Below the pieces are notes generated by a model, which worked only from the letters and a program-made list of their open reading frames with translations, had not been told where the DNA came from and ran no database searches. From Kitasatospora setae KM-6054 (GTDB lineage: Bacteria > Actinomycetota > Actinomycetes > Streptomycetales > Streptomycetaceae), in the NCBI RefSeq assembly GCF_000269985.1, contig NC_016109.1, positions 4,030,001-4,094,000 on the forward strand: 64,000 bases of DNA. The letters are read 5' to 3'. Made by a program: the position numbers and the translations under genes. Positions 1-8,527 of this stretch are shown here, one piece after another (positions within the stretch are counted from its first letter, which is position 1; each line of letters begins with the position of its first letter).

Positions 1-125
1 CGCTCCCCGGCGGTCGCCCGATCGGGTCAACCCGGCGGGCGGCCCGGCCCCGGAAGTTGGGACGGTCTGACCATCCGACCATTGCGCCGCGCCGGCCGGC
101 GCGACCGGCGATCAGGAGCCGAACC

Positions 126-914
126 GTGGAACAACCCAGGTGGGACGTCCCCGTGGTGGACCGCACCGAGTTCCAGCCCGCCCTGGACATGCCCCCGCCC
201 GGCCCGCAGAACCGGCTCACCGTCCTGCTCCGCCTGCTGCTGCTGGTCCCGCAGTACGTGGTGCTGTGGGTGCTGTCACTGGTCGCCTTCGTCGTCGTGG
301 TGATCGGCTGGTTCGGCGCCCTGTTCGGCGGCCGGCTGCCGCGCTTCGCCGCCGACTGGCTGAGCGGCTACCTCGGCTACGCGACCCGGGTGCACGGCTC
401 CTCACTGCTGCTCACCGACCGCTACCCGCCGTTCCGGTTCGACGCCCTGGACCACCCGATCCGGATCGAACTGCGCCCCGGCGGCCCGCTGAACCGGCTC
501 GCGGTGTTCTTCCGGCTGCTGCTGGCGATCCCCGCCGCGATCGTCGAGGGCCTGCTGCTGACCGGCTGGTGGGCGCTGTCCTTCGTCAGCTGGCTGATCG
601 TCCTGGTGCTCGGCCGGATGCCGCAGGCGCTCTACGAGGCCACCGCGGCGGTGCTGCGCTACTGGATGCGGTTCCAGGCGTACCTGCTGCTGCTCACCCC
701 GGCCTACCCCAAGGCCGTGTTCGGCGACCCGGCCGACTCCGAGCCGACCCGCTCCGCGACCCGGCCGCTGGTGCTGACCGGGCCCGCGAAGGCGCTGCTG
801 GTGGTCTACCTGGTGCTCGGGGTGATCGGGTCGGCGGCGAGCTCGGTCACCACCGACTGGGACTCGTACGAGGACGGCGGCAGCGTGTCGACCACGGCGC
901 CGCCGAACCGCTGA
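126..914 (+). CDS. DUF4389 integral membrane protein
   Basis: Membrane protein of 262 residues built from two similar halves. Each half has an NRL(T/A)V-FRLLL-type amphipathic stretch followed by a long hydrophobic segment (roughly residues 22-60 and 120-165), then a final membrane segment near the C-terminus. This duplicated arrangement is that of the DUF4389 family, whose function is unknown. I place the start at GTG 126 because an AGGAG (114-118) sits seven bases upstream; an in-frame ATG at 57 has no such site. The last 20 residues are polar and Ser/Thr-rich. It converges on the Nudix gene and has no operon partner in the window. Confidence 0.8.
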   Translation: MEQPRWDVPVVDRTEFQPALDMPPPGPQNRLTVLLRLLLLVPQYVVLWVLSLVAFVVVVIGWFGALFGGRLPRFAADWLSGYLGYATRVHGSSLLLTDRYPPFRFDALDHPIRIELRPGGPLNRLAVFFRLLLAIPAAIVEGLLLTGWWALSFVSWLIVLVLGRMPQALYEATAAVLRYWMRFQAYLLLLTPAYPKAVFGDPADSEPTRSATRPLVLTGPAKALLVVYLVLGVIGSAASSVTTDWDSYEDGGSVSTTAPPNR

Positions 915-929
915 GGGCCCGGCCCCGGG

Positions 930-1625
930 TCAGGAGCCGTGGCGCTGCGCGAGCGTCACGGCCTCCTCGGACAGCTCGACGGTGCGCCGGTCGTCCCAGG
1001 GCCGCTCCAGGCCGCTGAAGTGCAGCACCCGGTCGATCACCCCGGCCGTGAAGCCCCACACCAGCCGGCCCGCCACCTGGAACGCCGGGCCGGTGAACCC
1101 CGACGGGTGGCGCAGCTTCGCCCGGTTCGCCGGATCGGCCAGCTCGGCCAGCGGCACCCGGAACACCGCGCCGGTCTCCGCCGGATCGACCACCGCGACC
1201 GGCGACTCCACCCGCCACCAGCCCAGCACCGGCGTCACCACGAACCCGCTGACCGGGATGTACAGCGCGGGCAGCCGGGCGAACAGCTGCACGCCCGACG
1301 CGTCCAGGCCGGTCTCCTCGACCGCCTCGCGCAGCGCCGCCGCGAGCGGACCGCCGCCCGCCGGGTCGCCGTCCTCCGGGTCCAGCGCGCCGCCCGGGAA
1401 CGACGGCTGCCCCGCGTGCGACCGCAGGCTGCGGGCCCGCTCGATCAGCAGCAGGTCGGGACCGGCCGGGCCCTCGCCGAACAGCATCAGCACCGCGGAC
1501 GGGCGACCGCCCTCGGCCGGCGGCAGGAACCGGCTCAACTGCTCGGGCACCGCCCGCTCGGCGGCCTCCCGCACCGGCACCAGCCACGCCGGCAGGCCGT
1601 CCCGGACCAGCGCGGGCGCCGTCAC
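930..1625 (-). CDS. Nudix hydrolase, CoA pyrophosphatase type
   Basis: Predicted to cleave CoA or its derivatives into phosphopantetheine and 3',5'-ADP. The protein (231 aa) carries the family signature LRSHAGQPSFPGGALDPEDG, which precedes the Nudix box, and the box core REAVEETGL follows. The loop between GG and REAVEE is longer than in the basic Nudix consensus, as is usual in the CoA-pyrophosphatase (NUDT7/8, UPF0035) group. Its GTG start overlaps the nth stop codon by four bases (GTGA), so the two genes are translationally coupled. The nth-Nudix pair is also conserved in mycobacteria. Substrate is inferred from family only. Confidence 0.88.
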   Translation of the reverse strand: MTAPALVRDGLPAWLVPVREAAERAVPEQLSRFLPPAEGGRPSAVLMLFGEGPAGPDLLLIERARSLRSHAGQPSFPGGALDPEDGDPAGGGPLAAALREAVEETGLDASGVQLFARLPALYIPVSGFVVTPVLGWWRVESPVAVVDPAETGAVFRVPLAELADPANRAKLRHPSGFTGPAFQVAGRLVWGFTAGVIDRVLHFSGLERPWDDRRTVELSEEAVTLAQRHGS

Positions 1626-2437
1626 GAGCCCTCCCCCACACCCGCCGCGCCCGCCGCCGCCTCACCCGGGAAGTCCGCCGGGGGCCGCAGCCGCTGGCCG
1701 GGCTGACCGGCCAGCTCGTACTTGAGCAGCTTCCGGGCCCGTTCCGGGTCGGTCTCCCCCACCCCGTACGACGGGCACAGCGGCGCGATCGGGCAGGCCC
1801 CGCAGGCGGGCTTGCGGGCGTGGCAGACCCGGCGGCCGTGGAACACCACCCGGTGCGAGAGCATCGTCCACTCCGACTTCGGGAAGATCGCCATCACGTC
1901 GGCCTCGACCTTCTCCGGGTCCTCCTCGACCGTCCAGCCGAAGCGGCGGGCGAGGCGTCCGAAGTGGGTGTCGACGGTGATCCCGGCCCCGCCGAACGCG
2001 TTGCCGATCACCACGTTCGCGGTCTTCCGGCCCACGCCCGGCAGCGTGACCAGGTCCTCCAACGTGCGCGGCACCTCGCCGTCGTAGCGGTCGCGCAGCG
2101 CGATCGCCAGCCCGATCAGCGACTTCGCCTTCGCCCGGAAGAACCCGGTCGGCCGGATGATCTCCTCCAGCTCCTCCGGCACCGCCACCGCGAGGTCCTC
2201 CGGCTCCGGGTACTTCGCGAACAGCGCCGGCGTCGTCTGGTTCACCCGCAGGTCGGTGGTCTGCGCCGACAGCACCGTCGCCACCAGCAGCTGGAACGGC
2301 CCGTCGAAGTCCAACTCCGGGTGCGCGTACGGGTACAGCTCCGCCAGCTCCCGGTTGATCCTGCGGGCCCGCCGCACCATCCCCAGGTGCGTCTCGGGCT
2401 TCTTCCGCCCGGCCTTCGCGGCCTTGCTCTCTGCCAT
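1622..2437 (-). CDS. nth: endonuclease III (DNA glycosylase/AP lyase)
   Basis: Base-excision repair enzyme that removes oxidised pyrimidines and nicks the abasic site. The 271-aa protein has every key element: the helix-hairpin-helix LPGVGRKTANVV with catalytic Lys138, catalytic Asp156 in ITVDTHFGRLARR, and the four [4Fe-4S] cysteines 205, 212, 215 and 221 in C-x6-C-x2-C-x5-C spacing. The N-terminal 18 residues are Lys-rich and not conserved. It is first of a two-gene unit with the Nudix gene. In many actinobacteria nth is a close neighbour of crp, but here crp is about 28 kb away. Confidence 0.96.
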   Translation of the reverse strand: MAESKAAKAGRKKPETHLGMVRRARRINRELAELYPYAHPELDFDGPFQLLVATVLSAQTTDLRVNQTTPALFAKYPEPEDLAVAVPEELEEIIRPTGFFRAKAKSLIGLAIALRDRYDGEVPRTLEDLVTLPGVGRKTANVVIGNAFGGAGITVDTHFGRLARRFGWTVEEDPEKVEADVMAIFPKSEWTMLSHRVVFHGRRVCHARKPACGACPIAPLCPSYGVGETDPERARKLLKYELAGQPGQRLRPPADFPGEAAAGAAGVGEGS

Positions 2438-2514
2438 GCACGAAGGCTACGCCGAAGCGGCCCGGCCACGGCCGGGAATCGGCCACGGCCCGGCCGCCGC
2501 CGGAGCGGTGGGGA

Positions 2515-3915
2515 TCAGCGGGGGCGGGAGCGGAGGGTGCGGAGGGAGGCCAGGGCGCCGAGGAGGGCGAGGGCGGCGGCGCCGCGGAAGGCGGCGGAGA
2601 AGCCGTGGGTGAGGGCGGCCGGGTCGGTGAGGTCGCGGGCGCCGTCGGCGGCGGCGACGGCGGTCATGGCGGCCAGGCCGAGGGCGGAGCCGACCTGGTA
2701 GGAGGTGTTGACGATGCCGGAGGCGAGGCCGCCCTCGGCGGGGTCGGGGACGGCCAGGGCGGTGCCGAGGGAGGGGATGAAGGCCAGCGACATGCCGACC
2801 GCGGCGAGCAGCGAGGCGGGCAGCACGTCGACCGCGAAGCTGCCGTCCGGGCAGGCCAGCGAGAGCCCGTACATGCCGGCCGCGAGGGCGGCGAGGCCGG
2901 TGACGACCAGGGGCTTGGGGCCGAAGCGGGCGATCAGCCGGGGCGCCAGCACGATCATCATCAGCATGATCGCGGCGGTCATCGGGAGCAGCGCCGCGCC
3001 CGAGGCGAAGGCCCCCAGGCCGAGCACCTGCTGCAGGTAGAGGTTGAGGAAGAACCACATCGGGATCCAGGCCGCCGCCATCAGCAGCTGTGCCAGGTTG
3101 GCCCCGGCCAGGTTCGGCGCGCGCCAGATGCCGAGCCGGATCAGCGGCTCGCGGCGGCGGGACTGCAGCAGCACGAACCCGGCGGTCAGCAGCAGGCCCG
3201 CCCCGAGCACCAGCCAGGTCCCGGCCGAGCCCCAGCCCGCCTGCGGGGCGCGGACGATCGCGAAGACGGTGACGGCCAGTCCGGCGGTGACGGTGGCCGC
3301 GCCGAGCCAGTCGACCGTGCCGCGGCGGGCCGTCCCGGCGGGCAGCACGGCCGGGACGGCGGCGAGCACGGCCAGCGCCACCGGCACGTTGATCCAGAAC
3401 ACCCACGGCCAGCTGGCGTACTGGGTGATCAGGCCGCCCAGGAACACGCCCGCGGTGCCGCCGGCCGGGGCGGCCGCGCCGTACAGGGCGATGGCCCGGG
3501 GCAGTTCGGTCGGGCGCGGGCCGAAGAGCGCCATCAGCAGGGCGAGCGCCGCCGGGGCGATCAGCGCGGAGCCGGCGCCCTGGACGGCGCGGCCGGCCAG
3601 TTCGACGCCCGCGGTGCCGGCCAGGCCGGCCAGCAGCGAGCCGGCGGCGAGGACCGCCCAGCCGGTGGCGAAGACCCGCCGGGCGCCGAACAGGTCGGAG
3701 AGCCGGCCGCCGAGCAGCAGCAGGCCGCCGAAGGCGATCACGTACGCGTTGAAGACCCAGGAGAGGTTCTCCTGGGAGAACCCGAGCGCGGAGCGCATCT
3801 CCGGCAGGGCCACGCCGATGATCGAGGTGTCCATGATGACCACGAACTGGGCGAGGGCGATCAGGGCGAGCGCCGTCCAACGGCGCGGTGCGGGTGGTGC
3901 GCTGGGGTCGGACAT
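2515..3915 (-). CDS. MFS efflux transporter (DHA2-like, about 14 TM)
   Basis: Proton-driven exporter of the major facilitator superfamily, 466 aa, with about fourteen hydrophobic segments and the MFS loop motif GGRLSDLFGARRV between segments 2 and 3. The family usually exports drugs or other small molecules. What sets this copy apart is its promoter: a 17-bp ATACC-N7-GGTAT palindrome (3937-3953) lies 22-38 bases before the start, of the same type as those at the copZ and His-rich protein genes next door. That suggests copper-responsive expression and possibly a copper or copper-ligand substrate. A strong ribosome binding site (AGGAG, 3925-3929) supports the ATG at 3915. Confidence 0.88.
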   Translation of the reverse strand: MSDPSAPPAPRRWTALALIALAQFVVIMDTSIIGVALPEMRSALGFSQENLSWVFNAYVIAFGGLLLLGGRLSDLFGARRVFATGWAVLAAGSLLAGLAGTAGVELAGRAVQGAGSALIAPAALALLMALFGPRPTELPRAIALYGAAAPAGGTAGVFLGGLITQYASWPWVFWINVPVALAVLAAVPAVLPAGTARRGTVDWLGAATVTAGLAVTVFAIVRAPQAGWGSAGTWLVLGAGLLLTAGFVLLQSRRREPLIRLGIWRAPNLAGANLAQLLMAAAWIPMWFFLNLYLQQVLGLGAFASGAALLPMTAAIMLMMIVLAPRLIARFGPKPLVVTGLAALAAGMYGLSLACPDGSFAVDVLPASLLAAVGMSLAFIPSLGTALAVPDPAEGGLASGIVNTSYQVGSALGLAAMTAVAAADGARDLTDPAALTHGFSAAFRGAAALALLGALASLRTLRSRPR

Positions 3916-3936
3916 GGTCGGGGCTCCTCTGCAGAT

Positions 3937-3953
3937 ATACCGGGAGGGGGTAT
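3937..3953. promoter_or_regulatory. CsoR-like operator, MFS promoter
   Basis: ATACCGGGAGGGGGTAT, an imperfect palindrome with ATAC/GTAT ends and a G/C-tract core. It matches the layout of the copper-sensing repressor CsoR's operator (ATACCC-type arm, GGGTAT-type arm). It is the weakest of the four copies here because the left C-tract is interrupted. Confidence 0.55.
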
Positions 3954-3987
3954 GCGGGGGACGGGCGGGTGCGCCGAACGGGGCCCG

Positions 3988-4929
3988 TCAGTGCTGGTGG
4001 GCCGGGGCGGAGGCGGAGGCGGGGGCGCCCGTGGGCGCGGGTGCGCCGGCGGTGAGGGTGAAGGCGGCGGTGTGGACGGCACCCCCGTGCCGGAAGTCGA
4101 GGAAGAGGCGGTACTCGCCCGGACTGGGGGCGGTCGCGGTGAAGTCGACCTCCGGGCCGGGGGCGGTGGCGCCGTCGCCGGGCGCGCCCTCGGGGTGGAC
4201 GTGCAGGTAGCCGAGGTCGCCGGCCCGCAGGACGACCAGGTGGCCGTACGCGGCGAGGTAGGGGTCGAGGTCGGTGACCGGGCGGCCGTCCCGGGAGACG
4301 GTGAAGGCGAGGCGGCCGGGCCGCCCGGGGGTCAGCTCGCCGGCGAGGGTGAGGGTGTAGCCGTCGACGGTGACGGTGCGGCCGGTCTGCGGGAGGGCCG
4401 CCGGACGGTAGTCGCCGGCGGCGCGCAGGTCGGCGCCGAGGGTGAGCGGGTCGGTCTCGGCGGCCGGGGTGAAGTCGGCGAAGACCCGGTAGTCGCCGGC
4501 CTCGGGGAGGGTCGCCGGGGCGGTCCAGGTGCCGTCGGCGGCGCGGACGGGGTGCAGGTGCTGGAAGTCGGTGAGGTCGCGGTTGGCGACGATCAGGTGC
4601 AGCTCCTTCTCGTGCGACGGCCGGTATTCGGTGAGCGGGCTCCCGTCCGGGGCGAGGACGCGGAAGCTCAGCTCGGTCGGGCCGCCGGCCGGGACGATCG
4701 TGCGCTGCAGACTGAGGACGTAGCCGCGGTCGGCGATCTGCAGGCCGCCGACCTGGTGGTCGCCGCGGGCGGCCGCGGGCTCCTCGCCCTGGGCGCCGTG
4801 CGCGGCGTGGGCGGCGTGCGGCCGGGCGGGGGCCGGGGCGGGGCCGACCGCGTGGCCGACGCCGTAGGCGGCGGTGAAGGCGGCGGCGAGGCCGGCGGTG
4901 AAGACGGTGACCTTGAGGGCGGTGTTCAT
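3988..4929 (-). CDS. secreted His-rich copper-cluster protein, duplicated domain
   Basis: Exported protein of 313 aa. An N-terminal hydrophobic stretch (about residues 5-28) is a signal peptide or anchor. It is followed by a His/Ala-rich linker (HAAHAAHG) and two similar beta-rich modules, each ending in a His motif: FQHLHP in the first and LGYLHVHPEG in the second. The C-terminus ends HQH. These repeated histidines and the flanking CsoR-like palindrome at 4999-5015 suggest extracytoplasmic copper binding or handling; the modules resemble YtkA-type Ig-like domains. I chose ATG 4929 because it begins the signal peptide; longer upstream frames run through the operator region. Function is inferred, not shown. 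Confidence 0.75.
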   Translation of the reverse strand: MNTALKVTVFTAGLAAAFTAAYGVGHAVGPAPAPARPHAAHAAHGAQGEEPAAARGDHQVGGLQIADRGYVLSLQRTIVPAGGPTELSFRVLAPDGSPLTEYRPSHEKELHLIVANRDLTDFQHLHPVRAADGTWTAPATLPEAGDYRVFADFTPAAETDPLTLGADLRAAGDYRPAALPQTGRTVTVDGYTLTLAGELTPGRPGRLAFTVSRDGRPVTDLDPYLAAYGHLVVLRAGDLGYLHVHPEGAPGDGATAPGPEVDFTATAPSPGEYRLFLDFRHGGAVHTAAFTLTAGAPAPTGAPASASAPAHQH

Positions 4930-4998
4930 GGTGCGCTCCCGTGGGTGTGGCGCGGGGTCGCTCCCGGAGGTTCCGGGGCGTTCCGACGCAGCGAGTAG

Positions 4999-5015
4999 AT
5001 ACCCCTGGGGGGTAT
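4999..5015. promoter_or_regulatory. CsoR-like operator, His-rich protein promoter
   Basis: ATACCCCTGGGGGGTAT lies 70 bases before the start of the leftward His-rich protein gene. Arms ATACCCC and GGGGTAT are nearly perfect mirror images. Same motif class as the three other copies between 3937 and 5193. Confidence 0.7.
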
Positions 5016-5139
5016 GCGTCAACCAGGGCGGCGGGGCGACGGCATCCGCACAGCCCGCATCGATGCAGCTCAGGCGGGGTGCGATGGGGGTCGGAAATTC
5101 CCCCAGGAGCGGGGCGGGCGGAATCAGTGCTTGCGCTGC

Positions 5140-5156
5140 ATACCCCCCGGGGGTAT
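5140..5156. promoter_or_regulatory. CsoR-like operator 1, copZA promoter
   Basis: ATACCCCCCGGGGGTAT is a near-perfect palindrome upstream of copZ. It is the best match in the window to the CsoR operator type. Confidence 0.75.
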
Positions 5157-5176
5157 AACTGGAGACACGAGAGCCG

Positions 5177-5193
5177 ATACCCCCACTGGGTAT
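5177..5193. promoter_or_regulatory. CsoR-like operator 2, copZA promoter
   Basis: ATACCCCCACTGGGTAT, the second copy before copZ, 37 bases (centre to centre) from the first and 24 bases before the copZ start. Its right arm is one G shorter. Two tandem operators suggest tight repression of copZA. Confidence 0.65.
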
Positions 5194-5217
5194 TGGAGGA
5201 CCACACCGGAGGTTCCC

Positions 5218-5493
5218 ATGTCCTGCTGCTCCACCAACGGCACCTGCTCCACCACCGAGACCGCGACCGTCGACCCGGCCGCCGTCACCACCGTCTTCAC
5301 CGTCGCCGGGATGACCTGCGGCCACTGCGAGCAGGCCGTCGGCAAGGCGGTCGGCGCGCTGGAGGGCGTGCGGGCCGTCCGGGTCGACGTGCGGAACGGC
5401 CTGGTGAGCGTCGACTCGGCGGCCGGGCTGGACGACTCGGCCGTGCGCGCCGCCGTCGACGAGGCCGGCTACGAGCTGACCGGCCGGGCCTGA
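5218..5493 (+). CDS. copZ: copper chaperone (HMA domain)
   Basis: Small cytoplasmic metallochaperone (91 aa) that binds Cu(I) and hands it to the CopA exporter. A heavy-metal-associated domain occupies about residues 22-90, with the Cu(I)-binding loop GMTCGHC. The N-terminus carries four further cysteines and no domain (begins MSCCSTNGTCST), which is unusual for CopZ and could add a second metal site. ATG 5218 follows a GGAGG. It lies 53 bases ahead of copA and shares its operator-controlled promoter. Confidence 0.9.
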   Translation: MSCCSTNGTCSTTETATVDPAAVTTVFTVAGMTCGHCEQAVGKAVGALEGVRAVRVDVRNGLVSVDSAAGLDDSAVRAAVDEAGYELTGRA

Positions 5494-5546
5494 GAGACAC
5501 CCGCAGCACCCCGGCGCCGTCCGGGGAGAGACCACGAGGAGCCCTG

Positions 5547-7799
5547 ATGACCACCCAGGCAGCACCCGCCTCCACCGAGGTGGAACTCCGCATCGGCGGC
5601 ATGACGTGCGCGTCCTGCGCCGCGCGGATCGAGAAGAAGCTCAACCGCATGGACGGCGTCCGGGCCAGCGTCAACTACGCCACCGAGAAGGCCAAGGTGG
5701 TCGTCGACGGGCCCGTGGACGTCGCCGACCTGATCGCCACCGTCGAGGCCACCGGCTACACCGCCGCGCTCCCCGAGCCGCCGGCCGCGGCGCCGGAGGC
5801 GGACGGCGCCACACCGGCCGACGAACTGGCGCCGCTGCGGCAGCGCCTAGTGGCGGCCGTCGCGCTGGCCGTGCCGGTGATCGCGATGGCGATGGTGCCC
5901 GCCCTCCAGTTCGACAACTGGCAGTGGCTGTCGCTGACCCTGGCCGCCCCGGTGGTCACCTACGCCGCCTGGCCGTTCCACAAGGCCGCCTGGACCAACG
6001 CCCGGCACGGCGCCGCCACCATGGACACCCTGGTCTCGCTCGGCACCGGCGCCGCGTTCCTCTGGTCGCTGTGGGCGCTGTTCTTCGGCGACGCGGGCAT
6101 GCCCGGGATGCGGCACGGCTTCGAGTTCACCATCGCCCGCTCGGACGGCTCCTCGAACATCTACCTGGAGGCGGCGGCCGGCGTCACCGCGTTCATCCTG
6201 GCCGGACGCTACTTCGAGGCCCGCTCGAAGCGGACCGCGGGCGCCGCGCTGAAGGCCCTGCTGGCACTCGGCGCCAAGGACGTCACCGTGCTGCGCGAGG
6301 GCCGCGAGGTCCGCCTGCCGGTCGGGCAGTTGGCGGTCGGGGACCGGTTCGTAGTGCGCCCCGGCGAGAAGATCGCCACCGACGGCACCGTGGTCGAGGG
6401 CAGCTCCGCCGTGGACGCCTCGATGCTCACCGGCGAGTCCGTCCCCGTCGAGGTCGGGCCCGGCGACACCGTCACCGGCGCCACCGTCAACGCGGGCGGC
6501 CGGCTGGTCGTCGAGGCCACCCGGATCGGCGCCGACACCCAACTCGCCCGGATGGGCCGACTCGTCGAGGACGCCCAGAACGGCAAGGCCGCCGCCCAGC
6601 GCCTGGCCGACCGGATCTCCGGCGTGTTCGTGCCGATCGTGATCACCCTGGCGCTGGCCACCCTGGGCTACTGGCTGGGCACCGGCGAGGGCTGGAGCGC
6701 CGCGTTCACGGCCGCCGTCGCGGTGCTGATCATCGCCTGCCCGTGCGCCCTCGGCCTGGCCACCCCCACCGCCCTGCTGGTCGGCACCGGCCGCGGCGCC
6801 CAACTCGGCATCCTGATCAAGGGCCCCGAAGTCCTGGAGAACACCCGCAAGGCCGACACCGTCCTCCTCGACAAGACCGGCACCGTCACCACCGGCCGGA
6901 TGACCCTGCTCGCCCTCCACACCGCCGACGGCACCACCGAGGACGAGGCGCTGCGGCTGGCCGGCGCCCTCGAACACGCCTCCGAACACCCCATCGCCCA
7001 AGCCATCGCCACCGCCGCCCGCGAACGCCTCGGCGACCTGCCCCCCGTCGAGGACTTCACCAACATCCCCGGCCTCGGCGTCCAGGGCACCGTCGACGGC
7101 CACACCGTCGTCGCCGGACGCGAAGCACTGCTCGCCGACCGGGCCCAGCACCTGCCCGCCGCCCTCGCCGCCGCCAAGACCACCGCCGAGCGGGCCGGAC
7201 GCACCGCCATCGCGGTCGGCTGGGACGGCGCGGCCCGGGCCGTCCTGGAAGTCGCCGACGCCGTCAAGCCGAGCAGTGCCGAGGCCGTCGCCGAACTGCG
7301 CGCCCTGGGCCTGCGCCCGATCCTGCTCACCGGCGACAACCGCCTGGTGGCGGAAGCGGTGGCCGCCGAGGTGGGCATCCCCGCCCGGGACGTGATCGCC
7401 GAAGTCCTCCCCGAGGACAAGGTCACCACCGTCCAGCGCCTCCAGGCCGAGGGCCGCACCGTCGCCATGGTCGGCGACGGCGTCAACGACGCCGCCGCCC
7501 TCGCCCAGGCCGACCTCGGCCTCGCCCTCGGCACCGGCACCGACGCCGCCATCGAAGCCGCCGACCTCACCCTCGTCCGCGGCGACCTGCGCTCCGCCGC
7601 CGACGCCATCCGCCTCGCCCGCCGCACCCTCGCCACCATCAAGGGCAACCTGTTCTGGGCCTTCGCCTACAACACCGCCGCCCTCCCCCTCGCCGCCGCC
7701 GGACTCCTCAACCCGATGATCGCCGGCGCCGCCATGGCCTTCTCCTCCGTCTTCGTGGTCGGCAACAGCCTGCGGCTGCGGACCTTCAGGGCCCGCTGA
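5547..7799 (+). CDS. copA: P1B-type copper-exporting ATPase
   Basis: Inner-membrane pump that exports Cu(I) using ATP. The 750-aa protein has one N-terminal HMA domain with GMTCASC (Cys21, Cys24), TGES (295-298) in the actuator domain, the transmembrane metal motif CPC (398-400), the phosphorylation site DKTGT (Asp442), the P1B-specific SEHP (His481) and the hinge GDGVND (from 643). Length and motif order are normal for CopA. It is co-transcribed with copZ under the two CsoR-like operators and ends at a strong hairpin. No csoR gene is in the window, so the regulator must be elsewhere. Confidence 0.96.
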   Translation: MTTQAAPASTEVELRIGGMTCASCAARIEKKLNRMDGVRASVNYATEKAKVVVDGPVDVADLIATVEATGYTAALPEPPAAAPEADGATPADELAPLRQRLVAAVALAVPVIAMAMVPALQFDNWQWLSLTLAAPVVTYAAWPFHKAAWTNARHGAATMDTLVSLGTGAAFLWSLWALFFGDAGMPGMRHGFEFTIARSDGSSNIYLEAAAGVTAFILAGRYFEARSKRTAGAALKALLALGAKDVTVLREGREVRLPVGQLAVGDRFVVRPGEKIATDGTVVEGSSAVDASMLTGESVPVEVGPGDTVTGATVNAGGRLVVEATRIGADTQLARMGRLVEDAQNGKAAAQRLADRISGVFVPIVITLALATLGYWLGTGEGWSAAFTAAVAVLIIACPCALGLATPTALLVGTGRGAQLGILIKGPEVLENTRKADTVLLDKTGTVTTGRMTLLALHTADGTTEDEALRLAGALEHASEHPIAQAIATAARERLGDLPPVEDFTNIPGLGVQGTVDGHTVVAGREALLADRAQHLPAALAAAKTTAERAGRTAIAVGWDGAARAVLEVADAVKPSSAEAVAELRALGLRPILLTGDNRLVAEAVAAEVGIPARDVIAEVLPEDKVTTVQRLQAEGRTVAMVGDGVNDAAALAQADLGLALGTGTDAAIEAADLTLVRGDLRSAADAIRLARRTLATIKGNLFWAFAYNTAALPLAAAGLLNPMIAGAAMAFSSVFVVGNSLRLRTFRAR

Positions 7800-7838
7800 G
7801 CGGAACCGCCGAACCGCACGGCCACAGCCACGGCCACA

Positions 7839-7872
7839 GGGTCCGGCCCGGGAATCGTCCCGGGCCGGACCC
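7839..7872 (+). terminator. hairpin terminator after copA
   Basis: Perfect 14-bp inverted repeat (7839-7852 with 7859-7872) and a six-base loop, 39 bases after the copA stop. No T-tract follows, as is common in high-GC actinobacteria. Confidence 0.75.
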
Positions 7873-7961
7873 GGTCAGTTTCCGAGAAGCCGGGGAGGGC
7901 CCTCCGTTCCTAGGATCGAAGACGTCAGCAGGGAACGGGAACGGCAACGGGAGGACCGGTC

Positions 7962-8405
7962 ATGGCGGAGAAGCACGAGGGTTTCACGGCGGACGAGCGC
8001 GCGGCGATGAAGGAGCGCGCCAAGGAGCTCAAGGCGGAGTCCAAGCGGGCGTCCGCCGCGGCGAAGGCCGCCGAGGCCGAGAAGGACCTGCTGGAGAAGA
8101 TCGAGGAGATGCCGGAGGAGGACCGGGTGCTGGCCCGGCGCTTCCACGAACTCGTCGCCGAGGCCGCGCCGGAGCTCGCCCCGAAGACCTGGTACGGCAT
8201 GCCCGCCTACAACAACGCCGACGGCAAGCCGGTCTGCTTCTTCCAGAGCGCCGCCAAGTTCAAGTCCCGCTACGCGATGATCGGCTTCAGCGACAACGCC
8301 AGGCTGGACGACGGCGCGATGTGGCCGACCTACTTCGCGATCGCCGACCTGGGCGAGGCGGAGGCCGCCCGGATCACCGAGCTGCTGAAGCGCGCCGTCT
8401 CCTGA
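7962..8405 (+). CDS. DUF1801-like protein
   Basis: Cytoplasmic protein of 147 aa. Residues 1-55 are highly charged and predicted helical or coiled-coil (Ala/Lys/Glu-rich). The rest contains the APKTWYGMPAY stretch and a following beta region typical of the DUF1801/YdhG-like fold, members of which have been called iron-chaperone-like. A GGGAGG lies before the ATG. It stands alone between two strong terminators, so it is a single-gene transcript. Function unknown. Confidence 0.8.
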   Translation: MAEKHEGFTADERAAMKERAKELKAESKRASAAAKAAEAEKDLLEKIEEMPEEDRVLARRFHELVAEAAPELAPKTWYGMPAYNNADGKPVCFFQSAAKFKSRYAMIGFSDNARLDDGAMWPTYFAIADLGEAEAARITELLKRAVS

Positions 8406-8428
8406 ACGGGCGGATATGAATCAACCCG

Positions 8429-8464
8429 ACCGGCCGTCATCAATGAACTGATGACGGCCGGTCG
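8429..8464 (+). terminator. hairpin terminator after DUF1801 gene
   Basis: Perfect 15-bp inverted repeat (8429-8443 with 8450-8464), six-base loop, 24 bases after the stop codon. Confidence 0.8.
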
Positions 8465-8527
8465 CGCTTGCGTTCGTCAATTGACTGACGTCCAGCCGTG
8501 GACGGTGGACGGCCCCCGCCGCCCCCG

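Noticed and set aside
2605..4998. Long + strand open frame (about 797 codons) over the MFS and His-rich genes
   Set aside because: Antisense shadow: low-complexity Gly/Glu/Arg sequence, no motif, and it ignores the operators and real starts.
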